This document shows, piece after piece, positions 5,097 to 12,030 of a DNA stretch of 12,367 nucleotides. The stretch spans positions 1-12,367 of the forward strand of contig FR890637.1 of assembly GCA_000435075.1 (NCBI GenBank), given 5' to 3'. Origin of the DNA: Bacteroides sp. CAG:770 (GTDB lineage Bacteria > Bacteroidota > Bacteroidia > Bacteroidales > UBA932). Each line of letters opens with the position of its first letter. The stretch's first letter is position 1. The notes below the pieces were generated by a model, which did not search any database, was not told where the DNA came from, and saw only the letters and a program-made list of their open reading frames with translations. The translations under genes were made by a program, and so were the position numbers.

Positions 5097-7502
5097 ATGA
5101 CAGATAAATTTTCGGATATCATGGCTCCAGAAGGTGCCGAAGTCAGCATCATACCGGTCATGGCAGGTGACGTCTCATCCAAATTCGAGGAGACCGAACT
5201 TCCTGACTCCTTGCCGCTTCTTGCGCTGAGGAACGCGGTCATTTTCCCCGGCGCCATCTATCCTATAACGATAGGCAGGGAAAAATCTATAAAACTCATC
5301 ACGGATGCACAGAAGAGCAACTCATTCATCGGTGCAGTTCCGCAGAATGATGTCGCGGTGGAGGATCCGGGAGCCGAGGACCTGTTTCCGTTCGGAACCG
5401 TCGCCAGAATCATCAAGACCTTCGAAATGCCTGACGGCACCATTTCAGCTGTGCTCCAGGGCCTGAAAAGGTTTGAACTGGGAGAAATCCTCTCCGAGAA
5501 CCCGTATTTGCGCGCAAACGTCCAGTATCTTGAGGACATCAGCGCTGACATGTCCCAGAATGACGTGAAAATCATAGCTGACTCCTTGAAAGAGAAGTCG
5601 GTAGCCATTCTCAGGTCATCCTCACTCGCACCTAAGGAGGCCGTGACGGCATTGAAGAATATCGAGGACTTTGACTTCCTCGTGAACTTCATTGCCACCA
5701 CCATTGAAGTGGAAAACTTCCACGACAAGGTCACACTGCTCAAGTACGAGGACATGAAGACAAGGGCAATGCAGCTGCTAAATGTCTTGGACACCCAGGT
5801 CGAACTCTTGAAAATCAAGCAGGAAATCAATTCCAAGGTCAAGAACGAAATCGACCAGCAGCAGAGGGAGTATTACCTTAACAACCAGCTCCGTACCATT
5901 CAGGAGGAACTCGGTATGGACGGGGATGAGGAGATAGAAAAACTCCGTGCCGAGGCAGCCAAGAAGAATTGCTCTGCGGAAGTGAAGGAGATTTTCGAAA
6001 AGGAAATCGCCAAGCTCGAGAAGTACAATCCGTCATCTCCGGACTACAGCATCCAGTACAACTACGTGAAATTCATGTTGGACCTTCCATGGAACGACAT
6101 GTCCAAGGATAACCTTGATCTCAAGCACGCCCAGAAGGTTCTGGACGAGGACCACTACGGACTGGAAAAAGTCAAGGAGAGAATTATCGAGTACCTTGCC
6201 GTCCTGAAACTCAGGGGCGACATGAAATCCCCTATTCTCTGCCTCTACGGCCCTCCGGGAGTAGGAAAGACCAGCCTCGGAAAATCCATCGCCAAGGCAA
6301 TCGGCAGGAAATACGTCCGTATCGCACTGGGCGGTATGCATGACGAGGCGGAAATAAGAGGACACCGCAAGACATACATCGGCGCATTGCCGGGCCGTGT
6401 CATCAACGGCATCGCCAAGGCCAAGACATCAAACCCTGTCATGGTCCTGGACGAGATAGACAAACTCAGCAGCGATTTCAAGGGCGACCCGTCATCGGCT
6501 CTCCTCGAAGTACTTGACCCAGAGCAGAATGTCACATTCCACGATAACTATCTGGACGTCGATTACGACCTCTCGCACGTGCTGTTCATAACCACTGCCA
6601 ATGACATTTCGACCATCCAGCCGGCCCTGCTCGACAGAATGGAACTTATCAATGTTACAGGATATCTTGCAGAGGAAAAGATGGAAATCGCCAAGAAATT
6701 CCTCGTCCCTAAGGAACTCGAGGAGCATGGCATCGGCAAGAAGGACCTGAAGATCGACAAGGCTGCAATGGTAGAAATTATTGACCAGTACACCCGCGAA
6801 TCCGGTGTCCGCGGTCTTGAAAAGCAGATTGCGAAGATTGCCCGCGTTACGGCCAAGAAGATAGCCATGGGCGAGTACTATCCTTCTGTCATCAAGAAGG
6901 AAAACCTCAAGGAATATCTCGGACTGCCGACGGCTTTCCATGACAAACAGAATGGAAATGAGGGAGTCGGCGTGGTGACAGGCCTTGCATGGACACAGAT
7001 GGGAGGCGAAATCCTCTTTGTCGAAAGTTCAGTCAGCGAAGGCAAAGGTGCGCTCAGCATGACCGGTAATCTCGGAAACGTGATGAAAGAGTCTGCAACT
7101 ATTGCATACCAGTACATCAAGGCCCATCCTGACATGGCAGGAATGACCGCCAAAGAGTTCGCCGAGAAAGACATCCACGTGCATGTTCCGGAAGGCGCGA
7201 CCCCGAAAGATGGTCCGTCAGCCGGCATAACACTCGTAAGCTCAATGCTGTCCGCGCTCAAAGGCGTCGCTGTCAGAAAGGGTATTGCGATGACCGGTGA
7301 GATGACGCTCCGAGGAAGAGTCCTGCCTGTCGGCGGTATCAAGGAGAAGATTCTTGCAGCCAAGAGAGCCGGCGTGGATACTATCGTGATTTCCGAGGAC
7401 AACAGAAAGGATATCGAGGATATCAATGAGAAGTACATCAAAGGCATGACATTCCAGTATGTGAACAACATCGAGGATGTCGTCAGATTCATATTCGTGT
7501 AA
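5097..7502 (+). CDS. lon: ATP-dependent protease Lon (endopeptidase La)
   Basis: Lon is a cytoplasmic homohexamer that unfolds and degrades damaged and regulatory proteins. An N-terminal substrate-binding domain begins near PLLALRNAVIFPG (about residue 40) and is followed by a helical, coiled-coil linker (about 230-310). The AAA+ module has Walker A GPPGVGKT (385-392) and Walker B VLDEID (D452, E453). The C-terminal Ser-Lys protease domain has Ser708 in KDGPSAG and GGIKEK, where Lys751 corresponds to the E. coli catalytic lysine. At 801 residues it is near the usual 780-820. ATG 5097 has no Shine-Dalgarno. The stop overlaps the ung start (TAATG), so the two are translationally coupled. The gene contains no GTCAATG copy. 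Long antisense frames over it are shadows of its codon bias. Confidence 0.98.
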   Translation: MTDKFSDIMAPEGAEVSIIPVMAGDVSSKFEETELPDSLPLLALRNAVIFPGAIYPITIGREKSIKLITDAQKSNSFIGAVPQNDVAVEDPGAEDLFPFGTVARIIKTFEMPDGTISAVLQGLKRFELGEILSENPYLRANVQYLEDISADMSQNDVKIIADSLKEKSVAILRSSSLAPKEAVTALKNIEDFDFLVNFIATTIEVENFHDKVTLLKYEDMKTRAMQLLNVLDTQVELLKIKQEINSKVKNEIDQQQREYYLNNQLRTIQEELGMDGDEEIEKLRAEAAKKNCSAEVKEIFEKEIAKLEKYNPSSPDYSIQYNYVKFMLDLPWNDMSKDNLDLKHAQKVLDEDHYGLEKVKERIIEYLAVLKLRGDMKSPILCLYGPPGVGKTSLGKSIAKAIGRKYVRIALGGMHDEAEIRGHRKTYIGALPGRVINGIAKAKTSNPVMVLDEIDKLSSDFKGDPSSALLEVLDPEQNVTFHDNYLDVDYDLSHVLFITTANDISTIQPALLDRMELINVTGYLAEEKMEIAKKFLVPKELEEHGIGKKDLKIDKAAMVEIIDQYTRESGVRGLEKQIAKIARVTAKKIAMGEYYPSVIKKENLKEYLGLPTAFHDKQNGNEGVGVVTGLAWTQMGGEILFVESSVSEGKGALSMTGNLGNVMKESATIAYQYIKAHPDMAGMTAKEFAEKDIHVHVPEGATPKDGPSAGITLVSSMLSALKGVAVRKGIAMTGEMTLRGRVLPVGGIKEKILAAKRAGVDTIVISEDNRKDIEDINEKYIKGMTFQYVNNIEDVVRFIFV

Positions 7503-8170
7503 TGGACGTCAGAATAGAACAGAGCTGGAAAGAGGCGCTGAAGGACGAGTTCGCAAAACCGTACTTCACGTCTCTGGTACAGTATCTTCATAAAGAAAAG
7601 GCTGAAGGCCGGCAGATATTTCCTCCGGGAGGGGAGATATTCAAGGCCTTCGAGCTTACACCTGTTGACAAGGTCAAGGTCGTCATCCTGGGGCAGGATC
7701 CCTACCACGGAGCAGGACAGGCCATGGGCTTGTCATTTTCCGTTCCAGAGAACGTCCCGGCCCCTCCGTCCCTGAAAAATATCTTCAAGGAGATCGAGTC
7801 CGACCTCGGGATAAAGATGAGCGGATGCCCTGACTTGCGCAAATGGGCGGACCAGGGAGTACTTCTTCTCAATGCTGTCCTGACTGTCCGTGCCGGTGAG
7901 CCTACCTCTCACAGCGCCATCGGATGGCAGCAGTTTACCGATGCTGTAATCAGTTATATATCACAGCATTGCGACGGAGTAGTCTTCCTTCTCTGGGGCA
8001 ATTTCGCAAGGAGCAAAAAGGCATTGATAGACACTTCCAGACACCATGTCCTGGAGGCGGCTCACCCGTCGCCACTTGCTCGCGGCGCCTTTTTCGGCTG
8101 CCGTCATTTTTCCAAAACCAATGAAATTCTCATGTCTGAAGGCAAGACCCCGATAGACTGGCAGATATAG
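7502..8170 (+). CDS. ung: Uracil-DNA glycosylase, family 1
   Basis: Ung removes uracil from DNA arising from dUTP incorporation or cytosine deamination, the first step of base excision repair. The water-activating motif GQDPYH carries Asp66, and the DNA-intercalation loop HPSPLAR carries His188, close to the E. coli positions (D64, H187). The uracil-pocket segment LLNAVLTVRAGE is present. At 222 residues it is full length. The ATG shares one base with the lon stop codon. The coaD start follows 11 nt after its stop, so lon-ung-coaD is probably one transcript; the joint function is not obvious beyond housekeeping. Confidence 0.98.
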   Translation: MDVRIEQSWKEALKDEFAKPYFTSLVQYLHKEKAEGRQIFPPGGEIFKAFELTPVDKVKVVILGQDPYHGAGQAMGLSFSVPENVPAPPSLKNIFKEIESDLGIKMSGCPDLRKWADQGVLLLNAVLTVRAGEPTSHSAIGWQQFTDAVISYISQHCDGVVFLLWGNFARSKKALIDTSRHHVLEAAHPSPLARGAFFGCRHFSKTNEILMSEGKTPIDWQI

Positions 8171-8181
8171 TTTGTAAACGT

Positions 8182-8652
8182 ATGACAAAAGCTTTGTTTC
8201 CGGGATCATTTGATCCATTTACAGCAGGTCATCTGAATATTCTGAAACGTGCCCTGACAATGTTTGACGAGGTCATCGTGGCCGTCGGCATAAATCAGGA
8301 CAAGCGCGGCTTCTTCGATATGGACCAGCGCATAGATATTATCAGTCAGGCAGTTAAGGGCCTTGACGGGGTAAGCATCATAAAGTATGACAACCTCACC
8401 ATCGATACCTGTCACGAACTCGGAATCCGCCACATCGTCCGTGGCGTAAGAAACATGATCGACTTCGAGACAGAAAGGTCAATAGCCGACGCCAACAGAA
8501 GGCTCGCACCTGACATTGAAACCATCATAATCCCTACAGCTCAGGAGTTTGCGCACATCTCATCGTCAGCGGTGCGTGACATCCTGAAGCACCACGGCAA
8601 CACCTCGCTTTTCCTGCCGGAAGGCGTCGTCCTGCCGGCCGCAAAGGCCTAA
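8182..8652 (+). CDS. coaD: Phosphopantetheine adenylyltransferase
   Basis: CoaD transfers AMP from ATP to 4'-phosphopantetheine, giving dephospho-CoA, the penultimate step of coenzyme A synthesis. The nucleotidyltransferase signature PGSFDPFTAGH (residues 7-17) includes the T/HxGH motif with His17. The substrate-binding segment VRGVRNMIDFE (86-96) and the ATP-binding ISSSAVRD (126-133) are in the usual places. The length, 156 residues, is typical. It is the last gene of the tight lon-ung-coaD run. No terminator follows, so transcription may continue into the thioredoxin-like gene 93 nt downstream. Confidence 0.97.
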   Translation: MTKALFPGSFDPFTAGHLNILKRALTMFDEVIVAVGINQDKRGFFDMDQRIDIISQAVKGLDGVSIIKYDNLTIDTCHELGIRHIVRGVRNMIDFETERSIADANRRLAPDIETIIIPTAQEFAHISSSAVRDILKHHGNTSLFLPEGVVLPAAKA

Positions 8653-8658
8653 GGCAAG

Positions 8659-8729
8659 GTCAATGCCACTGTCGGAATCAGGTCAATGTCAATGACTTGT
8701 TCCGCCTTCGGCGCGAGTTCACGTCAATG
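8659..8729. repeat. Cluster of four GTCAATG copies between coaD and the thioredoxin-like gene
   Basis: GTCAATG begins at 8659, 8682, 8688 and 8723, all in the same orientation, inside a 93-nt spacer. The middle two overlap by one G as GGTCAATGTCAATGAC. A weak CGCC/GGCG hairpin lies between them. I see no clear promoter for the downstream gene. Confidence 0.75.
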
Positions 8730-8745
8730 ATAATCTGTAATTTAT

Positions 8746-10332
8746 ATGAGCGTCATGAGATACTTTAAGACAATGGTACTGGCAGTTGCACTGGCATTGA
8801 CCTGCATCACTTCGGGTGCGCAGCAGGTGGATTCATCTGCTCTTAAGGCTCTGGACGCGAAACTGGATGAATATGTCCGTGCGCTTGAGGCAATCAGGCC
8901 GGAAGACCAGAAGCAGGATTGTGCGGCTATCATTGAAAGCTGCACGGATTCCATTGTGCGTCAGCATGTTGCGTTGAAATTATATGCTGATTACATGTCG
9001 TCTCCGGTGATGGGTGCAGAGGCGGTTGCAATAGACATCGCAGACAAATGGTTTTTTACCGGAAAGGTCAAGATGAAGACTGACATTGACCTTATGAATG
9101 CGCGGATTTTTGCGGATTTCAACAGGAGTTCCCTCATCGGCGAACGTGCTCCGGCATTGACAATGGAGGATTCCCGCGGCGATTCTTTGACTCTTTTCTG
9201 CGCTCCGTCCAAGCGTTACAGTATACTTTATTTCTATGACACCGGCTGTCCGGACTGCCTCGTGACTTCGGTCATGTTGCGCACAAGTCTTTCATTATCA
9301 AAGCATCCTCTGGATTTTTATGCGGTCTATGCCGGGGCTGACAGTCTTTCGTGGCGAGAGTACAGGGACAAGCGTCTGGATATCAAGTCGCCTATGGTGG
9401 ATGTCCATCATCTCTGTGACCCTGAAGTGAAGTCGGATTTCCAGCTCAAGTACGGTGTACTTAAGACCCCGCAGATGTTCCTGATAGGGAAGGACAATGT
9501 CATTCTCGGTCGTCGTCTGGATGTTCCGGCTCTCGAATCAATGCTGGCAAATATTTATGCTTCAGATGATTACAAGTACGGAAGTGATGAATCGAATGCT
9601 TTGCTTGACAGGATTTTCGGCAGTCTGGGAGATGATTTCAAGGTGGATGATGTGAATGCCCTGACGGACAGGATCGCGTCTCAGTCTCTGCCTGACGTTG
9701 CTGCCTTCAAAGAGACGCTCGGTGACCTATTCTATTGGATGTCAGATAAATACGACGGAAGATACAAGGAAGCCGACAAATACCTCATTGACAAGTATAT
9801 ATTGTCACGCCCGGACATCTGGGATACCCAGGCAGATACTGTCAATGTCATCGGCTACGCCAGGACGATGTCGGACCTTCTATCCAGGTCAATGCCGGGT
9901 TCGCATTTGCCGTACTTGAAAATCTACGGAACACTGGCTGCCGGCGGCGTCCCGGATTTTATCATGAGCGCCTCGGAACTTCCTTCGGAAGCGGTTAAGG
10001 TCAATGCAAGGTCCCGTGTCTGGAATCTCCGCCGTCTGCCGTCGGATACATACATTTTCTTTTTCGATACCAAGTGCCGGCATTGCAGGGAGTCTCTTGC
10101 AGCATTGACAAAACTCATGTCAGCAAATCGGAAAATGAGGGTGCTGTTCGTTTCTCTTTATGATGATTCGGCTGTTCGCAGGGGAGTTTCTCCTCTGGAA
10201 AGTGTTCTGGATTCGTTCGACCTGCAGTTGCTTCCGATGACTGTCAAGGTCGGGAAAAAGGGCTTTGCAGGTGAAAGATATGTGGATTTTGTCCGCATGG
10301 CGGGAAATACGTTTGGTGATAAAGGAAAATAA
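8746..10332 (+). CDS. Secreted protein with two thioredoxin-like domains (DUF5106/TlpA-like)
   Basis: The N terminus is a Sec signal peptide: a hydrophobic run VLAVALALT ends before TSGAQQ, a likely signal peptidase I site. A lipoprotein is less likely because ALTC is a poor lipobox. An alpha-helical region (about 25-125) precedes an AhpC/TSA-Redoxin-type domain with active site C168-P-D-C171 and cis-proline segment TPQMFLIG. A second helical region leads to a second thioredoxin-like domain with C444-R-H-C447. Such proteins act in the Bacteroidota periplasm in thiol-disulfide exchange; the partner is unknown. The start could be ATG 8746 or ATG 8755; both keep the signal peptide. Eight GTCAATG copies lie in it, in different codon phases. 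The tRNA-Gln promoter overlaps its last codons. Confidence 0.78.
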   Translation: MSVMRYFKTMVLAVALALTCITSGAQQVDSSALKALDAKLDEYVRALEAIRPEDQKQDCAAIIESCTDSIVRQHVALKLYADYMSSPVMGAEAVAIDIADKWFFTGKVKMKTDIDLMNARIFADFNRSSLIGERAPALTMEDSRGDSLTLFCAPSKRYSILYFYDTGCPDCLVTSVMLRTSLSLSKHPLDFYAVYAGADSLSWREYRDKRLDIKSPMVDVHHLCDPEVKSDFQLKYGVLKTPQMFLIGKDNVILGRRLDVPALESMLANIYASDDYKYGSDESNALLDRIFGSLGDDFKVDDVNALTDRIASQSLPDVAAFKETLGDLFYWMSDKYDGRYKEADKYLIDKYILSRPDIWDTQADTVNVIGYARTMSDLLSRSMPGSHLPYLKIYGTLAAGGVPDFIMSASELPSEAVKVNARSRVWNLRRLPSDTYIFFFDTKCRHCRESLAALTKLMSANRKMRVLFVSLYDDSAVRRGVSPLESVLDSFDLQLLPMTVKVGKKGFAGERYVDFVRMAGNTFGDKGK

Positions 10333-10343
10333 TCCTATCTTTG
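10312..10343 (+). promoter_or_regulatory. Promoter of tRNA-Gln
   Basis: TTTG (10312-10315), a 20-nt spacer and TATCTTTG (10336-10343) fit the Bacteroidota promoter. The -33 element lies inside the end of the preceding gene and the start site only a few bases before the tRNA. Confidence 0.85.
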
Positions 10344-10354
10344 CCAAGTTGAAT

Positions 10355-10425
10355 TGAGGTATGGTGTAATGGCAGCACAAGTGATTTTGGTTCACTTAGT
10401 CCACGTTCGAGTCGTGGTATCTCAA
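10355..10425 (+). tRNA. tRNA-Gln (anticodon UUG)
   Basis: The acceptor TGAGGTA (10355-10361) pairs with TATCTCA (10418-10424), with one G-U, followed by discriminator A. The anticodon stem AGTGA/TCACT encloses TTTTGGT, giving anticodon TTG at 10387-10389. The T arm CCACG-TTCGAGT-CGTGG is perfect. The U-A first pair is typical of bacterial glutamine tRNAs. CCA is not encoded. Confidence 0.95.
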
Positions 10426-10432
10426 CACGAGG

Positions 10433-10466
10433 GCGTTTTGAAACGAGAGTTTTGAAACGCTTTTTT
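10433..10466 (+). terminator. Rho-independent terminator of tRNA-Gln
   Basis: Arms 10433-10444 and 10449-10460 form a 12-bp stem with two G-U pairs and a GAGA loop, followed by six T (10461-10466). Confidence 0.92.
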
Positions 10467-10530
10467 CGTAGGCCGCAGGTATGGCCTGGTTTGTTGGATA
10501 ATTTCCGCATTGACCGTTTGCCTTAAAGAT

Positions 10531-10564
10531 TTTGAGCATCAGAGGTGAGAATTCATTATATTTG
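10531..10564 (+). promoter_or_regulatory. Promoter upstream of the SGNH pseudogene
   Basis: TATATTTG at 10557-10564 is a perfect -7 box. TTTG at 10531-10534 lies 22 nt upstream, slightly long. The 15 nt ATTCATTATATTTGC here are identical to those at the promoter of the DUF3990 gene. Confidence 0.65.
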
Positions 10565-10584
10565 CTTCATAAATGACTCACAAA

Positions 10585-11210
10585 ATGAACAGAAGACAAA
10601 TTCTTAAGACATTGACAATGCTGGTCTTGCTCCTGTTCAGGCGGACCGTCTGGAAAAGGAGCACGGGCAGGATTTCGACGCGATTCTCATCCTGATGGGA
10701 ACGAATGATTTCAATGCCGGTGTCAATGTCGGTGAGTGGTACCATGAGGAGACCGTCCAGGTGGAGGCTGCCGCCGGAGAGATGAAGTCAATGAAAACCA
10801 GACAGCACAGGACATTGGTTTTCGACAATTCCACATTCAAAGGACGCATCAATATTGCAATGGATCTGCTGAAGAAGATGTTTCCGCGCAAGCAGATAAT
10901 TCTGATGACTCCTCTTCATCGCGGTTATGCGAATTTTGCTGAAAACAATGTGCAGCCTGATGAGAATTACACTAACAGCTGCGGGGAGTACGTGGATGCC
11001 TACATCCAGGCCATCAAGGAGGCAGGCAATATCTGGTCGGTTCCTGTCATTGACCTGAACGCCATTTCCGGTCTTCTTCCGACCATGAGTGAGCAGGCGG
11101 ATTATTTCCCTCATGACACTGACAAACTTCATCCTTCTGATGAGGGACATGCCAGGCTGGCCAAAGTCCTGGAGGCCCAGCTTAGAAGCATAGCTCCGAG
11201 AACGGAATAG
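10585..11210 (+). pseudogene. Decayed SGNH/GDSL hydrolase gene, N-terminal catalytic block lost
   Basis: From about 10610 on, one frame encodes the middle and end of a secreted SGNH hydrolase: GLAPVQADRLEKEHG, block III ILMGTNDF, HRTLVFDNSTFKGRIN, and block V DKLHPSDEGH with the Asp/His pair. Block I (GDSxT) with the catalytic serine is absent. A good promoter and a signal-peptide-like start, MNRRQILKTLTM from ATG 10585, are present but in another frame, which stops at 10695. A frameshift plus a deletion of roughly 50-80 codons explains this. The junction falls at ACATTGACAATG, which contains the dispersed heptamer. The open frame from ATG 10695 (171 residues) starts inside block III, so it is not a natural start. 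A SGNH esterase without its serine should be inactive. Confidence 0.8.
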
Positions 11211-11214
11211 TATT

Positions 11215-11231
11215 CGGCGGCTTCACCGCCG
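11215..11231 (+). other. GC-rich hairpin after the SGNH pseudogene
   Basis: CGGCGG-CTTCA-CCGCCG forms a 6-bp stem just after the stop codon at 11210. No T run follows, so it is at best a weak terminator. Confidence 0.4.
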
Positions 11232-11295
11232 GCCGGGCGCGTCAAAACAAGTCGATGAAAAGGTAAGAGTCAGCATCGTCTTCTCGCTAAAACTA

Positions 11296-11326
11296 TTGAC
11301 ATTCTGTTGATGATTCATTATATTTG
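11296..11326 (+). promoter_or_regulatory. Promoter of the DUF3990 operon
   Basis: TTG (11296-11298), a 20-nt spacer and TATATTTG (11319-11326) fit the Bacteroidota consensus. The predicted start is about 20 nt before the ATG at 11356. Confidence 0.8.
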
Positions 11327-11355
11327 CAAAAAGTGACGTTATAACGTGAGTTTTT

Positions 11356-12030
11356 ATGAAGATGAAATTATATCATGGTTCTGTCAATATCATAGAGAGA
11401 CCTGAATTCGGGTTCGGAAATACGAGAAATGATTACGGTCTTGGCTTTTATTGTACAGAGCATATTGAATTGGCCAAGGAGTGGGCCTGTGCTGAAAACC
11501 GGGACGGGTTTGCCAATGAGTATGAGCTGGAAACGGATGGATTGAGCATATTGAACTTGTCCGATAATCAGTTTCATATACTCAACTGGCTTGCGATTCT
11601 CCTGGAAAACAGAACTTTCGTTATCGAACAGGGACTTTCTTTTGCCGCAAAAGATTACATCCTTTCTGAGTTCCTTCCGGATTATAAGAATGTGGATGTG
11701 ATACGTGGATACAGGGCAGATGATTCCTACTTTTCATTTGCTTCAGCATTCCTGAACAATACTATTTCACTGGAGCAATTGGGAAGGGCCATGAGGCTTG
11801 GGAAACTTGGAGAACAAGTTGTTCTTAAAAGCGAACAGGCTTTTCGGCATCTAATGTATTCGAAATCTGTTCTCGCTGACAATCAGACATATTATCCGAA
11901 AAAATTCGCTCGGGACAGGACCGCCCGGGAGTCTTTCAGAAAAGAAAGGGGAGAATCGACTTTGAATGGCATATATGTTATAGATATTGTGAGAAATAAC
12001 TGGAAAAATGATGATTCGCGCCTACGATAA
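11356..12030 (+). CDS. DUF3990-type protein, ADP-ribosyltransferase-like
   Basis: The N terminus KLYHGS (4-9), then YGLGFYCTEHIELAKEWA from residue 27, is the hallmark of DUF3990. These blocks resemble the H and Y motifs of H-Y-E ADP-ribosyltransferases, and GEQVVLKSEQ (152-161) offers a candidate glutamate (E153 or E160). Family membership comes from the motifs; enzymatic activity and target are inference. The protein is cytosolic, 224 residues, with no signal peptide or membrane segment. The start is ATG 11356 or ATG 11362. The end overlaps the next gene by 23 nt, so the pair is co-translated. A toxin-antitoxin-like or defence role fits this layout but is not shown. There is no GTCAATG copy inside, unlike in the genes just upstream. 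Confidence 0.75.
   Translation: MKMKLYHGSVNIIERPEFGFGNTRNDYGLGFYCTEHIELAKEWACAENRDGFANEYELETDGLSILNLSDNQFHILNWLAILLENRTFVIEQGLSFAAKDYILSEFLPDYKNVDVIRGYRADDSYFSFASAFLNNTISLEQLGRAMRLGKLGEQVVLKSEQAFRHLMYSKSVLADNQTYYPKKFARDRTARESFRKERGESTLNGIYVIDIVRNNWKNDDSRLR

Larger units (their letters stand above)
406..11054. repeat. Dispersed heptamer GTCAATG / CATTGAC (25 copies)
   Basis: First bases of the copies: 406, 506, 668, 695, 1075, 1081, 1387, 3414, 8659, 8682, 8688, 8723, 8795, 9084, 9155, 9786, 9841, 9888, 10000, 10103, 10508, 10610, 10722, 10787, 11048. Twelve read GTCAATG and thirteen CATTGAC on the plus strand. About half extend to GGTCAATG. About 1.5 copies would be expected by chance on two strands. 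The 5.2 kb from rng through coaD has none after 3420, and the DUF3990 locus has none. Confidence 0.85.

Noticed and set aside
6878..7708. Long minus-strand open frame (276 codons) over lon and ung
   Set aside because: It is antisense to two unambiguous genes, with no recognisable motifs. It is explained by codon bias of the sense strand.
8786..8810. Lipoprotein signal (ALTC) in the double-thioredoxin protein
   Set aside because: Positions -3 to -1 (A-L-T) do not fit the lipobox, while TSGA-QQ is a good signal peptidase I site.
406..11054. GTCAATG as a Chi- or KOPS-like polarity signal
   Set aside because: Orientation is balanced and copies avoid conserved genes. Chi and KOPS are skewed to one strand and tolerated in core genes.
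10695..11210. Intact 171-residue hydrolase from ATG 10695
   Set aside because: That ATG lies inside block III (LMGTND). In-frame SGNH sequence continues upstream, and the nucleophile block is missing, so it is a remnant.
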